From contig NC_031774.1 in NCBI RefSeq assembly GCF_001522545.3, positions 23,035,884 through 23,099,883 of the forward strand: a stretch of 64,000 nt of DNA, in the 5' to 3' direction. Position numbers and translations under genes: made by a program. Source of the DNA: Parus major (Eukaryota > Chordata > Aves > Passeriformes > Paridae). The notes below the pieces were generated by a model. It had not been told where the DNA came from. It saw nothing but the letters and a program-made list of their open reading frames with translations, and searched no databases. Each line of letters starts with the position of its first letter. Positions within the stretch are counted from its first letter, which is position 1. Shown here piece by piece: positions 42,801-54,400 of this stretch.

Positions 42801-45757
42801 GGAGCAGCAGGCTGTAGAGTCCAGGAAACAAGCCGAGGAGTCCATGTAAGTGCCCTGTTTGGGATGAGTACCTTGCATACCTAAGGCAGAAGTAGTGTGA
42901 GGTTAATGCTGTTCACCCTAGGATCACTAAATGTGACTACAGAACATACTGTATGAGAGGAAGAGCAGTAGCTATATGCCAATATGGTCCTTGCAGCAGG
43001 GCACAAGTTATACTGCTGTATTTTATTTAAATTATCATTCCTGGAAGAGTGTAGGGAGCAGATACTTCTGTATCTTGTGTTTCTGTTCACCTTTGGACAG
43101 GAGTGAAAAAGCCAAAGGCTGAACTGGATGGATCATTCTGCGTGCAGGGGTGGGTAGAAGAAAGACATTGTGATGCTTACAGTAAGGAAATCATGGTTAG
43201 CCAAAGATGAGTTGAATCCCAGTGGAGGAGATGGCAAAACAAGTAATAGCTTCTCTGTGCAAGGATTTTTGGCAGAGCTGTTGTGAAAGTGGCTGTTTTG
43301 AAGAGTGGTCGGGGTTACTTAACCACTTGTTCTACAACATGGGCAGTGAGGGAGGGTAATGGGCTAGCACCCACCATGGATCTTTCCCTTAGAGTCACCT
43401 CAATGCGACTGGCTTATCAGGAACTGCAGCTTGATCGGAAGAAGGAAGAGAAGAAACTCCAGAACCTTGAAGGGAAGAAACGTGAACAAGCAGAGAGGCT
43501 GGGCATGGGATTGGCATCCAGAAGGTACTTGGTTGTGGATGGTGTAGGACAGACAGGTGTCTTGGAAGTACCCTGCTCTGGAAAAGTTTCTTGAAGTCAG
43601 TAGTTTGCTCTTGTAATAGATAAGGAGATGAGTTAAAAGTGCTTATATGCTGCTCTCTGACTGAAAATGCTTCAGGCCCCAGAAGGAATAGGGACTCTGT
43701 TCAAAGGTTCTGGTTCTCATTTGAGCTTTTCCCCAGGTATGTGTGGCCTGTCAGTGTCTAGCACTAGAGCAGTGCTGCTTGACAAGTATCCCCCTGCAGA
43801 ATCCTTCTTTTAAGAAGGTAGTTCAAGACTTCTGAAGGAGCACAGATAACCATTCAACTATCACATGATAACCATTCTATCATAGAAGGGGACTGACATC
43901 CCACAACTCTCCCTCAAAACTTGTGTCATCTGCCCTGCCTGTGAAGGCTGGATTCAGTTCTGAGGCAGACTTGGTTGTGGGGACTGGATGCTGTCAGACC
44001 CATCAGTCCTGACTCTGCCTGTTTGTTGTGCTAGTTCTGTTTCACACTCAGTGATGTCTGAGATGCAAGTAATTGAGCAAGAGACGCCACTGGTAGCAAA
44101 AACTTCCCGCTCCCAACTGGACTTGTTTGAAGATGGTGGAAGCTTCACATCTGGACCCCCCAAGTAAGACTTAGCTTCAGTGTGGTCTTTGCTTATTCCT
44201 GAATTTCATGTCTGGTGTAAATTACCTATTTTTGGTACCTAGGTACAAATACAGCCCTTTCTCATTCGAAGATGCATTTGGTTCACGATGGGAAACGGAC
44301 TCTTCATGGGGTATGGACAAAGAGGAGGAACCGGAGGTGACCGTTTCCAGCATTCGGCCGGTTTCAGAAAGGTAAAGTGCTTGCCACTGCTAGTGTACCT
44401 TGTGCCCCTTATGTAGGGGGTGAAGGATGAGTGTGGGAGCTGTGGCACAGATGCTACTGTGTTATAGTAGGAGCCTTGCTCTGCAGAAAGTTACTTGACC
44501 AGCAAAGACAAGCCCAAGAAAAAGGGCCTCGAGTGAAAGGGCCTTGGACATCTCTTTGCCTGTCATGTCTGTAAGTTTATACACTGTGGTCATCGAGTGC
44601 TGACTGTCCCGAGGTGGGGAGAGGAGACCCACAATGTAACTAACACTTAGGGGTGACTTACTTTCCTCTGATTAGATGAGGTCTGAGACAGAAGTCTGAT
44701 TCTTTACTGTTGGTGAGCTTAATCTGAGATGTCTCCTCTTGTTTCCTCAGACCCACCAGCAGGCGGGAGATTGAGAACAGGCCGTCCATGGTGGAATCCA
44801 ATGAAGCTCGGCAGAAGTTTGCAGGGGCTAAAGCTATCTCTTCAGATATGTTTTTCGGGCGGGAAGCAGATGCTGAGGTAGATGCATTCTGCAGTGCTTA
44901 CACTGGTACAGCTCTGGCTTTACCTCCTCCTGTGTGCTCAGGTTATACTTTGTTCCCTTCCTTTATAATCTTTTTGTTGTGTTTTCTGCTGCAGTATGAA
45001 GCCAGATCCCGACTGCAGCAGCTCTCGGGGAGCAGTGCCATCAGCTCTGCAGACCTGTTTGGAGAGGCTGACAATGTGCACTCAGGTTTGTTAGCACTCA
45101 GTGGGTTGAGGAAGGGAGCAGTTTTGGAAGACCTAGACTGGAGGGGATCAAGGTGCTTTCTGGAGCTGAGGGACTCTGGGCTAACTCCTCCTGGTTTTTG
45201 TAGGTGGTGTGTCTATTGGAAATGTCCTGCCTGCAGCTGACATTGCACAATTCAAGCAAGGAGTGAAATCAGTTGCCGGCAAGATGGCTGTCCTGGCCAA
45301 TGGGGTGATGAACTCCCTTCAGGTGAGTTTACATTATTGCACCTTCAGAAAGGCTGTTGTCATGTTCAGGGACTTTCACCATACCCTGGCTTCTATTGGA
45401 ATTATCACTATCTTCTCAAATTATGTGGAAAGTCCCAGGTAGATACCTGTCTTGTATAGCTGTTGACTGCAGTACTAAGCAATTGCAGGTGGCCAGTGAA
45501 CTCTACTTGTCCAGCCTTACTGTCCAGCTGCACAGGACACCTTGTTATGTCAGATACACCTTTTCCCACAAATTCCAGGCAGAATTTTAAAAATCAAGGT
45601 CATTTTACCTTCTGCCTTTGTACAGTGTCTAGATAACCTCACACTGCATAAAATACCAACCCCCCCAATTTCTTGTTATCTGTCTGTGGATTTTGCACAC
45701 AGGTGTTGTAGCAAGATGTCTCTGTTTCCTCCTTAGGATCGTTATGGTTCATATTGA
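36771..45757 (+). CDS. ARFGAP2: ARFGAP2: ADP-ribosylation factor GTPase-activating protein 2, sixteen coding exons
   Basis: Stimulates GTP hydrolysis by ARF1 on Golgi and COPI-coated membranes, working with coatomer. Coding exons: 36771-36842, 37085-37203, 38117-38189, 38701-38832, 38921-39001, 39772-39874, 40509-40565, 42245-42297, 42709-42845, 43393-43524, 44035-44163, 44243-44371, 44751-44877, 44995-45085, 45204-45322, 45737-45757. All introns are GT-AG and phases join to 524 residues (human 521, from memory). The N-terminal ArfGAP domain has a C-x2-C-x16-C-x2-C zinc finger at Cys 26, 29, 46 and 49 and an arginine finger at Arg 54. A basic coatomer-binding middle region follows, then a charged coiled stretch and the Glo3-type ISSxxxFG motifs near the C-terminus, which ends DRYGSY. 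The start has A at -3 and G at +4. Confidence 0.97.
37085..37203 (+). CDS. ARFGAP2: ARFGAP2 exon 2, zinc finger
   Basis: Residues 25-64. Carries all four zinc-binding cysteines (CFDC and CIDC) and [14 protein letters not shown] with the catalytic arginine. Ends with two bases of an Arg codon. Confidence 0.97.
38117..38189 (+). CDS. ARFGAP2: ARFGAP2 exon 3, ArfGAP domain
   Basis: Residues 64-88, [19 protein letters not shown] followed by SNANA. Phase 0 at its end before GTGAGG. Confidence 0.97.
38701..38832 (+). CDS. ARFGAP2: ARFGAP2 exon 4, ArfGAP domain
   Basis: Residues 89-132, including AFFRQHGC and [17 protein letters not shown], the C-terminal part of the GAP fold. Both ends are phase 0. 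Confidence 0.97.
38921..39001 (+). CDS. ARFGAP2: ARFGAP2 exon 5
   Basis: Residues 133-159. [16 protein letters not shown] matches the family position; the first half is less conserved. Phase 0 at both ends. Confidence 0.95.
39772..39874 (+). CDS. ARFGAP2: ARFGAP2 exon 6, variable linker
   Basis: Residues 160-194, Ser- and Glu-rich, poorly conserved, but framed by good splice sites and consistent phase (ends in phase 1). Confidence 0.9.
40509..40565 (+). CDS. ARFGAP2: ARFGAP2 exon 7
   Basis: Residues 194-213. [10 protein letters not shown] corresponds to the mammalian TDLLGTSPKA segment. Starts and ends in phase 1. Confidence 0.93.
42245..42297 (+). CDS. ARFGAP2: ARFGAP2 exon 8, basic segment
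   Basis: Residues 213-230. [18 protein letters not shown] is the start of the lysine-rich coatomer-binding region. Confidence 0.95.
42709..42845 (+). CDS. ARFGAP2: ARFGAP2 exon 9, coatomer-binding region
   Basis: Residues 231-276. Contains [18 protein letters not shown] and a charged helix ending QAEES. Ends with two bases (AT) of the next codon. Confidence 0.96.
43393..43524 (+). CDS. ARFGAP2: ARFGAP2 exon 10, coiled segment
   Basis: Residues 276-320. [19 protein letters not shown] and [16 protein letters not shown] are family hallmarks. The split first codon reads Ile (ATA) where I recall Met in human. Confidence 0.96.
44035..44163 (+). CDS. ARFGAP2: ARFGAP2 exon 11
   Basis: Residues 320-363, including [17 protein letters not shown] and [10 protein letters not shown]. 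Ends with two bases of a Lys codon. Confidence 0.96.
44243..44371 (+). CDS. ARFGAP2: ARFGAP2 exon 12
   Basis: Residues 363-406. [18 protein letters not shown] and [12 protein letters not shown] match the mammalian order. Confidence 0.96.
44751..44877 (+). CDS. ARFGAP2: ARFGAP2 exon 13, first ISSxxxFG motif
   Basis: Residues 406-448. [20 protein letters not shown] carries one Glo3 regulatory motif. Ends in phase 0. Confidence 0.97.
44995..45085 (+). CDS. ARFGAP2: ARFGAP2 exon 14, second ISSxxxFG motif
   Basis: Residues 449-479. [18 protein letters not shown] then ADLFG gives the second motif. Ends with one base of a Gly codon. Confidence 0.97.
45204..45322 (+). CDS. ARFGAP2: ARFGAP2 exon 15
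   Basis: Residues 479-518. Amphipathic C-terminal region: [20 protein letters not shown] and NGVMNSLQ, strongly conserved. Confidence 0.97.
45737..45757 (+). CDS. ARFGAP2: ARFGAP2 exon 16 (last six residues and stop)
   Basis: A 21-base coding part reading DRYGSY and TGA after a CCTTAG acceptor. Too short to appear as a long open frame, but an exact match to the family C-terminus. Confidence 0.95.
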   Translation, partial: DRYGSY

Positions 45758-45935
45758 TGACCCAGGGACTGCAAAGGGAAGCCAGCAAGAGGCACTGATG
45801 CCACCTTTGCCTGATGTAAACTCTGCAGGATTGTCTTATTTGTCTGGGTTGGGTGGGGAGGGGAGAAGGTAAGCGGAGGGGGTCAGGATATGGCTGTGCC
45901 CAGGATGCTTTCTGAATATCTCTGGATTCCACTCT

Positions 45936-45941
45936 ATTAAA
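45936..45941 (+). terminator. ARFGAP2: ARFGAP2 poly(A) signal (ATTAAA)
   Basis: ATTAAA lies 178 bases after the stop codon and is followed by a GT/CT-rich stretch. The 3' UTR probably ends near 45,960. Confidence 0.65.
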
Positions 45942-45959
45942 ATTCAATGTGCCCTCATA

Positions 45960-47020
45960 CCCACTGCTATCTACTAGCCAGTGGAGACAGGCCTTTTTAC
46001 AGGGTTAACCTCATTGCTGTAAAAGATATGACAGGAACTCCTGGGCTGCCCTCATCAGTGCTCCTGCCCTTCTTTGGCCCACACCTTAGCACACCAAGTG
46101 ACAGAGAAAAGGGGAATGCTATTTTCCTGAACATCATGTGACATGACTGTTTTTTGTTCTGATCACTCTTCCCAATCCATGGTGCTGTGGAGTCCTCTGT
46201 ATTCGCAGGGTTTGCTTTTTACCGTGATCTAGTCCTTTTTACTGTCTTCTAAACCAGCATATATGAATGCGGGAGAAAAAAAGATCAAATCAAAGATTAT
46301 TTTTTTAGCTTCTATCTACATCATCAGCAAAAAAGGCCCAGGTAAAGAAGTAAAGAAATTTACTGGATCCCTGGTTTATTTTGTTGCCCAGCTTTGCATC
46401 AGATCAAAGTATTAAGCCTTGGGCTTTACCATGAGGTGCAGCAGTGAGGACTGTCACTTTGGTCCTGTTCAGCTTGGTCTCTGGTTTTAACAAGAGTGCG
46501 TTTCTCTTCCTTGGACTATGGTGTTGAGAACTAAGTAGGAAGAAGAAGGGTGGGAAAGGGCTAGCTTTTGAAACAGTGCTAGCAAAAAGTGAGGCTGGGG
46601 CTGTTTGTTGCGGAGCCTCCTGTCTGGGACCGAGAAGAGGCTTGCATGGACTTCACCTCTCCTGGCCAATTGAGGGGCTGCAGCAGCTGTGGGTGGGAGG
46701 GGAAGGGTTACTCAGCTGCTCTGTGCTGATGTTTCATCTTGGTGGGGAGTGAGGGGATGAGGGTCGGGTCTCCCTGTTCCTTGTCTCTGTGCTCTAATGT
46801 AGTTGTGTCAGTGTCACAGTACCCACAGCAGGCTGGGGCTGCAGGGAGCGGTGGTGCAGCTGCGGGGTGTGGTGGTGGTCCAGGCGCTCGGGGGTGGGGC
46901 CGGTGCCTTCCCAGGTGAAGGCGAGAGGTTCCTGGGGCCCTGGAAGCTGGCCTGCCCACCAAATACTGCTCCCCTGAGGAGGGGCTGGAGCAGCCCAGAA
47001 CACCTGAAGACCCAGACACA
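45960..47020. other. spacer between the convergent 3' ends of ARFGAP2 and CSTPP1
   Basis: About 1.1 kb without a supported gene. The part at 46,790-47,010 is clearly more GC-rich than its neighbours and has open frames on both strands, one bracketed by an acceptor-like TGCAG near 46,847 and a donor-like CAG/GTGAAG near 46,913, but nothing recognisable. Confidence 0.5.
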
Positions 47021-47042
47021 GCAGAGGCCTGACACAGCGTGC

Positions 47043-47048
47043 TTTATT
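47043..47048 (-). terminator. CSTPP1: CSTPP1 poly(A) signal (AATAAA on minus strand)
   Basis: On the minus strand AATAAA is followed within 30 bases by TGTGT- and TCTGGGT-type sequence typical of a downstream element. It is the first such signal after the CSTPP1 stop at 48,317, implying a 3' UTR of about 1.3 kb ending near 47,025. Confidence 0.7.
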
Positions 47049-48316
47049 GCCAGGCTGTCACAGCCACTCACCGAGCTGGGAGAGAATGCACAGATCATAA
47101 ATAATTCAACTTACAATAAATAAATAACCCTGCTGGCACCCTGCTACAAGCTTTGGGTTACCAGTTCCTGGTGACTTATGCTGCAGCACTTTATGACCAG
47201 GAGAAGCAAGGAGGCTCCCAAAGAAGCATGAGAAACTGAAGTTCCCCGAGAAATAACTAGACTATGCAAGCTGGGGCACAGGAGCTGGGCTAGACAAAGC
47301 ATTCAGGTCTGTGAAGGTTTAAACTGATGAGTTGGTTGCTATTAATGCAATGTGATGCTACTTATTTTTGTAGTTTTAAGGGCTATACTGCTGCCCCAAC
47401 ACTACCAATATTTACAAAAAACCCCAACTTGATTTCATTTGAGGACTGCTGCTTTTTCCCTTAGTGCTTCTGCCCACCCAGCTCCAGTAGGTGCTCTGTG
47501 CTTGCAAGCCATACCACCTGTGGCCAAGGATTTTAATGACCCTATCTCTCTCCTCCAAATCCTCTGAAATTCACTTCTCCAAATGACTGTAATACGCCGT
47601 TGGAAGGATGGGGACACCTCACAGAAGGGCACTCAGTACAGCAGCAGCATGCAGTACTTACTGCAATTTAGCTTATTTGCTGTATTTGCTTTGGCAAGTT
47701 TTGGACACATGGAGGAGAAAGCACAAAGCAGAGACAGGTTGCATGGCAATATCCAAGTTGCCCTTTTTTAGGAACTTTGTGAATTTCCTTACCTTTGATC
47801 ATGTGCAGATGCAACTTTACTGGGAATAATAATGGAACACAAGTGCAGAGCTGCTGCTGACGATTTAACCACTGTGTTATCTGGGCCAAATCTCAACAGA
47901 GCTGCACAACAAAACACTGGCAAGTGGCCTGTACCAGTGCTCCCGCTGCTTCAGCACCTGCTGAACTGCGGAACTGGGAGGGAGAGCCCCGGCAAGAGCA
48001 TACCCGGCTGCTTCCAAGCGCTGGCAGAGTGGCGTTTGCTGGCTTGTCTTGCCTGCCAGCAGAGGGAAGCATAACACTGTAACTGTAAATGACTTCTGCA
48101 GAGGCGCTATTCCTGCACGGATTTGGAGCTAAGAAAAAGGCAAGTTGCTCCTGGGAAAAGATGGGTGAAGCCGGCACTGGGGATTAGCGCAGCCACACAC
48201 ACACTGCTGACGTAGACAGAACCCACTTTTAGAGCAGATGCTCTGGGAGGAGGTGCTGTTCCTCCACTGGGTTCTGGAGAAACCCAAGATGGGAATGGTG
48301 CCCACCCTCACAACCT

Positions 48317-48497
48317 TCAGTTTTCAGAGGAGTCTGTCTCTTCATTGGAGCCTTCACTCTCAGCATCCATTTTTCGACGATGGTGCAGAGGTTTCCAAGG
48401 TGAATTAATCCTGGGTGAGTTACGAACAGGCATATTTGCTGTGTCTGCACTGGAGCTGGCAGGACCAGAGACAGAAAGCCCTGAAACCTGAGCTACC
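48317..48497 (-). CDS. CSTPP1: CSTPP1 last coding exon
   Basis: Begins with the last base of a Leu codon, then VAQVSGL. The tail runs through INSPWKPLHHRRK to EETDSSEN and a TGA at 48,317-48,319. The middle is poorly conserved. Confidence 0.93.
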
Positions 48498-51400
48498 CTG
48501 AAAGAGAAAAGACAAACGCTAGGCAGCATGTTGCAAAAACTTCTACTGCAGCACTCTTGAAGTGAATCTGGGAGAAAGGCTTAAAACTTGTACAGGGATG
48601 GAAAGATGTTCATGGCATAGTGGGGGAACACGTTGCACTGGTACCACCCAGACTCACCAAGATTCACTAAAGATGTGAATCTTCTCCTATTTAAACTTAT
48701 CTTCTGGGCTGATGTCGTTCCTTCCAACACTCCTACTTTTCACCATCCAAATAAAATTTTCCTGTTCATTAGAGACTGCTGCTTCCTCTAGATCCCTCTT
48801 TGAGTCACAGTCTTCTCTGTTTTTTGTAAGGATTTTGTTAACTGCACTGAGGCACCACAAGGAAGAAGTCCTTCCTGTTCAGGCTGCTCTTTGAGCTCCT
48901 CTATTGTTTTGTAGTAGAGCAGAGGAATAGGACAGTATTACACTCTTCTTTATCATGCTACCTTTAATCTGTTATTTTACCTCCTAGTTTAGGCAGTTCC
49001 ACTTACAATTTCTCAAGTTCTTGATCCATGGCAGGGTCCAGAAACAAGTCTCCTTTATCCGGCAGAGCCCCTGGGAGGAACAAAACCAACCAAAGTATCA
49101 GCAGAGTTAGGCTAGTCATTCTTCAAGAGAGGTGTTCAAGCCATAGCAGCATCCAAAATCTGGCCTGCAAGACAGAGGACAATTTTCCTTATACCTATTA
49201 GAGAAATGGACACAATATTTGGGATCATAGATAAAGAATGATGATTGGTGATCCATTTTGTATGTCTTTCATATATGCTATAGCTGAGCTCAGACGACAT
49301 GGGAGGCAACCTCAGTAGTCTCACTTCCTACAGTCCTGAGGATTGGCAGTTTTCATTCACTGTACAAAATTAGAGTACTGACTGTCAGGGAGATGGCAGT
49401 CTGTCAACTCTGGGCCTCTGTTCATTGCCCAGTATAGTCACCAGTACCAGATATAATACATGTGGTGCTCTCAGTGCCACAGCCTGAAACATACACTATA
49501 CCACTCAGGATTATTTATGTTTTTGTGCCATCTGCCTTTCTTGCGGTGCACTGATCTTGGGGATCAAAACACTCCATAGGTTTAAGGCTTTTGCTTTCTT
49601 TGCAACTCAGGAAAGTAAGGCTTGACTCTTGTGCACATTGCCTACAGAAGTTAAGTGTGGATGAACTGTGCTCTAGCATTGCTTGCTGTCTGGGTGTGAG
49701 AATGAAAGGCTGGGCCAGTACTTGGGTACCCTCTCAGCATAAGATAAACATGCTTCTTTTCACTTAGAAACCCTACTCCAGATGAAGGAAATGGTATAGT
49801 TCAGGACTGGAATAGCTGATTGATAATCCTTGCTCTTCTCTGAAAACACTGGGACCTTAGCAGGGCCAGAAAGGAAGATGGGGCTCTTAGGAAAGCCCTC
49901 CTTACTAATTCTAACTCCACCTTGTGTAGGGGTCATTGGAGAGTGTGATCAGCCAGCACAGAGATTGTCTACCAGACCCTGGAGAGTACCACTGCACACC
50001 AGGACAAAAAGCCCATTTGATAATCTATACCAACAGTATAGTGAGGAATGCTCTAAGGTTTTTCAGGAGACTTGGGTGCTACACTCAAAACCTTTGGAAA
50101 GGGGCTTTGTATTCCTTGTGGGGACACAAACCTGTTTTCTGGCTCTGTTACCTTCCTCTTGCAGGAGAGGCTGGAGAGCCACCTGTTCCACAAAGACAGG
50201 CTGGGACCAGTCATCAAAAATGTAGTGATGAATGCCTGAAAACTAGAGTAAGTTTAGACCAGAACTGATTCCCCCATTTATTTGGGTTCTAGTCTACTCC
50301 TCTAGTAAATGAGCAGGAAAGTCTGGCACTGCAAAACAGTATCAAGAGATCCACAGAAATGTCCCAGTCTGCTTTTCTTTGTGGGCGCAAGAAAATTAAG
50401 AATAAGGAACTAAAGGTTAACTTGGTTCTGTAGTTACAGGGCACACAATGGAGTCTCTAGGGCACAGAGACTTACTTGGGACAGTTGAAAAATGGCACTT
50501 GGAGCATTCACAAATCAACACTGACATTGGAGATTTCCAGGCAGACTGGAATCTGCAGTCTAATTCAGTGGCACTGTCCCAGCCTGAAGAAGCTGCTTTA
50601 ATCTCTATCCCTGTTCCTCAAGAAGAGCTTCTGGCTTTGTGAGACCAAAACCTCCTCTGCCTGAAACTGCTGTCGCTAAAGGGCTTTGGGGAGCTTGTGA
50701 TCCCCTACAGACCAAAGACTATTGAAATCACCCTTCAGGAGAGATTAAAAGACACCAGGAAAAGAATCCTCCTTTCCTTGCCAAAAATGCTAGCACCTGT
50801 CAGACTTGTGGTTGCTGCCCCTCCTCTGAGAGAGGCCTCAGCCGGAGGCTGGCAGAGGGCCAGAGGACAGGCCTACATTAATGGAAACTAAACCCACTCA
50901 CTTTGTAGATGGCACAATGGAGGCTGTGGGCAGGATTTATTTTTTTCGTTTTTCTTTTTTCTTTTTTTCCTTTTCATCTGTTTTCTTTATGCTTGACTAG
51001 AAGTGGATTTCATAGGGCAAAGGAAAAAAAGATTTTGCTTGCTGCCATCCAGGCATCACCTTCCTCCCAGTGAATACACTGCCTTCTAAGCCTGTTTTCA
51101 GAGGGGATTGCAGGGCTGCATTCATGCACCTTTGATATATAATCTGCCCTGCCCCAGAGGAGCATTAGCAGCTTAAATGCTTTGCTGTAAGAAGGGGCTC
51201 AGCCAGGGAAGACACACTTTTACTGCACTAGGACACACCTGTGCAAAAGAAGCAGCCCTCAGGCAAGGTACACCTTTTCACTGAATTTTGTCTTTACAAT
51301 TAGGGACTGGCAGATACTCAGGCCTAGAAGTAGAAGAAGAGGGTACTTACCCAAAGACAGAGAGAGACATCTACCCTTAATGGCCAGGTGTTTTGCTGAG

Positions 51401-54400
51401 TGGAGATGAACACACCCCCCTCCCCCAGCCCTCCCTCCCTGCTCCTGCCATTTAAATTTATCTCCTGGATCCAGTCTTGATTTCTGTTCTTCTTTGTGGG
51501 AGGAGGAAGAGCACAAGCAAGGCATATGGGAGAAATATGAAACTGTGAGTGAATTATAGATGGATTACATACTGTCCTTTGCCAATGTAACACTGCTTCC
51601 TTGTTCCAAACCAGCACAACAGAAACAAGCAGTGAGATGCTGGTTGGTAATCCCTGTGGTTCCCACAGCACCATGCTACAGATTTTTGTAGCAGTTTGTG
51701 TTTTCAGCAGGCCATAGATAGCTTCTAGCAAGATTTTGCTGCCTTGAGGGAAAATGAAGACGAGCTGGGAAAGACTGAGATTTTAACCTTTGAGCCAAGG
51801 AAATAGCAGTTTTCCATTAGGTGTGCCTTCTTGTCTTATAGATGAGAGCAACCGTTTAAAATCTGTGGGAGCACAAAGGGCTAAAATATAGGATGGCACC
51901 TCAACTCAGTAATCCTTGAGGAAGCTCCACAGCTTCAGGCAGACAGTAAGGCACATGTTATATTTTTTAAGTTAATCCATCAACAAAAAGATGAAAAACT
52001 TCCCCTCACTCTCTTCCTGACAGTGTAAAATATGGGTTATAATTACAAAAGAAATTCCACAGAAATACAGAATGACTGGAAATCTAGAGCTATATCATTT
52101 AGAGAGGTCTTACCTAGGGCTCGATTGATGCCCTGATCCTTTGCAAGAGCCATAAGGAATCCATAGAAGGTCATTCTCTGCACACTACTCAGCATTTCCT
52201 TCACAAGAGCAGAAGGTGGGCAGCTAGGAAAAGAGAGACTGAGATAATTTTGTTTTCTAAATTATAATCTCTTCTTTTTCTCAGACCCAGCTCAAAATCG
52301 AGAAATAAACCCTTTACCTAGTCTAACACTGTGAGGCTGCCTTGACTCAGTTTAAAATGCTGTTATCACACTATTATCAATGATAGTCATCCAAGGGGCA
52401 AGAAAACCTCTCCAATGATAGCCTAAATATGTCAGAGAACACTATTTAGGTGAGGACTAAATTAGCATATCCCCTTCTCCTACACTCACCTTCACCCCTG
52501 GTCCTGAGTTCTAAGCAGTATTTTCATGGTGATTCTTGCTCTTGACCAATACTCCTTGAAGGATTTCATGCAAAATCAAGCTGTCTTATAAAGAGGAAGT
52601 GTTGAACAGTCAGTGGTGTGGTGGCACCCCTGGGAGATGTGGGGGTGAACTGGTTACTCAGGCAGAAGTGGTTACCAAAGCCTGACTGAGTACTGAGCTA
52701 CTGCATGAAAGGCTGGGAATTGCTCCCCTCATAGTGCTGTGCAAAGCACAACACACCTACCAGATGGGCCCACAGTACTCTTCCCTGAAGAATCTGAAGT
52801 TCTCAGGACATACAAGGAATGTATGTCCTTTTTTTTTGTTGTTTGTAAGATCAAAACAACCCATCAACTCCATACTTAGGTATCTATAGAACTGGACAGC
52901 AGTTCAGCAATAATTTTGTGGATCACAAATCTGGATTTGGAAACCTAAAGTATAAATCAGGTGGAACTTGTTGTGAGTTATTTTGTGTTTCTAGACCATG
53001 ACCTTCTAGGAGGGCGTATTCTCACAACCTGCAAGAAACTATGATGAAAGTGTCTGTCAAAGCTATACAATAAGGTCTGGTGTTGCTCCATCCTCTGCTG
53101 AAGTACAGCTAGTCTTGTACCTGGCATCTGTAGCTGGAGACCTGCTCCAACACAGGCTCAGGTACAGACTAACAGTGTGAACTCACCTATGTACTAAGGC
53201 TTCATACTCCATCCACCCAGTGGGCTCTTGGAACTCCCAAGAACCCAACTGCACTTGTTTATCCCCCCTAGCTAACTCATAATGGATCTCTTCTTGATGA
53301 AAGTGTCAATTCAGAAGTGAGATGGAGAGCAGAGATCCAAATCCATCTATTACTTCAAGAATCAGTTCAAACCCCATGTTTCTCTGGTCCATGAAATTCT
53401 CTCATTTGGCTAAAGCTGTTCAGCTATGATGTTTTCCTTCATACTTCCTCAGTGAGAGCCATGTGGGAATATCAGCTTGTTCAAAGCCCTCTCTTTCTTA
53501 ACAGCTCCAACCTTACAAAGGTTCTCCACAGACAGGGACTTCAAATTTGTATTTTAGACTCCATTCGTACCTGTACTTTGATCTGTCACACAAGGACTCC
53601 AGGCACTGGTAGAAGAGAGATGCCTCTACTCCTTCAAGTGGATTGCAGTCACTTGGAGGTTGGCGTTGCCGATGTTGTCCAGAGGATGATGTTGGCACAA
53701 TCACAGTATTTGGATTCTTACCAGCCAGCAGGTCTTGATAAATGGCAGCCACACTTTCCAGGAACTCTAAAAGAATAGAAATAAATTGAAAACTCAGGGC
53801 TGTAAACAGCAAAGCAACCTCCTGACTTACCAGACTGTGGCTTAAACTGTTGTTCTGTGTTGTACATAGCACTAACAGGAAATAAGCACAACTCTACAGT
53901 ATCCTGCATGTTCAGAACAGATATTATGCACACCCATACAGCCATTTCCATAGAAATTGCTGTCTTCTTATTATTAGGATGATTATGAGAGGTCACTCAC
54001 TCTGTTGAGAAGATTAATCTCAAGGGAAAAAAGGCTAGCTAGCACACTGATGAAACAGTGAGTGTGAAAGCTAATGTCAAACACAAAACTAGTTTGTGAA
54101 GTCTAAAATATTTTCCTTCTCCACCTCTTGCCACTGTTAAGACCTCGTCCAAGCTGGGAGCAAACTATATTGAATTGCAACAGGAGGAAAGGAAGCATAT
54201 TAGTTAGGGCTCCAGGCAGGATCCCAGCTTGCCTCCGTGCTGCTCCAAAGTAAATATAACACAGGATTGAGAAGAAGGGCCAGGGCAGGTCAGGGCTGGA
54301 GTTGGCAGAAAGCCTCTCCCCAGGCTCCTCGTACTACCCACTGTTTACTGCAGGAGTCTAATTTTAAACAAGTTTGTTTATGGATGTGGTCAGCAGTTTA

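Noticed and set aside
46708..47019. 103-residue minus-strand open frame past the CSTPP1 end
   Set aside because: Pro/His-rich translation of a GC patch beyond the predicted poly(A) signal, with no recognisable domain.
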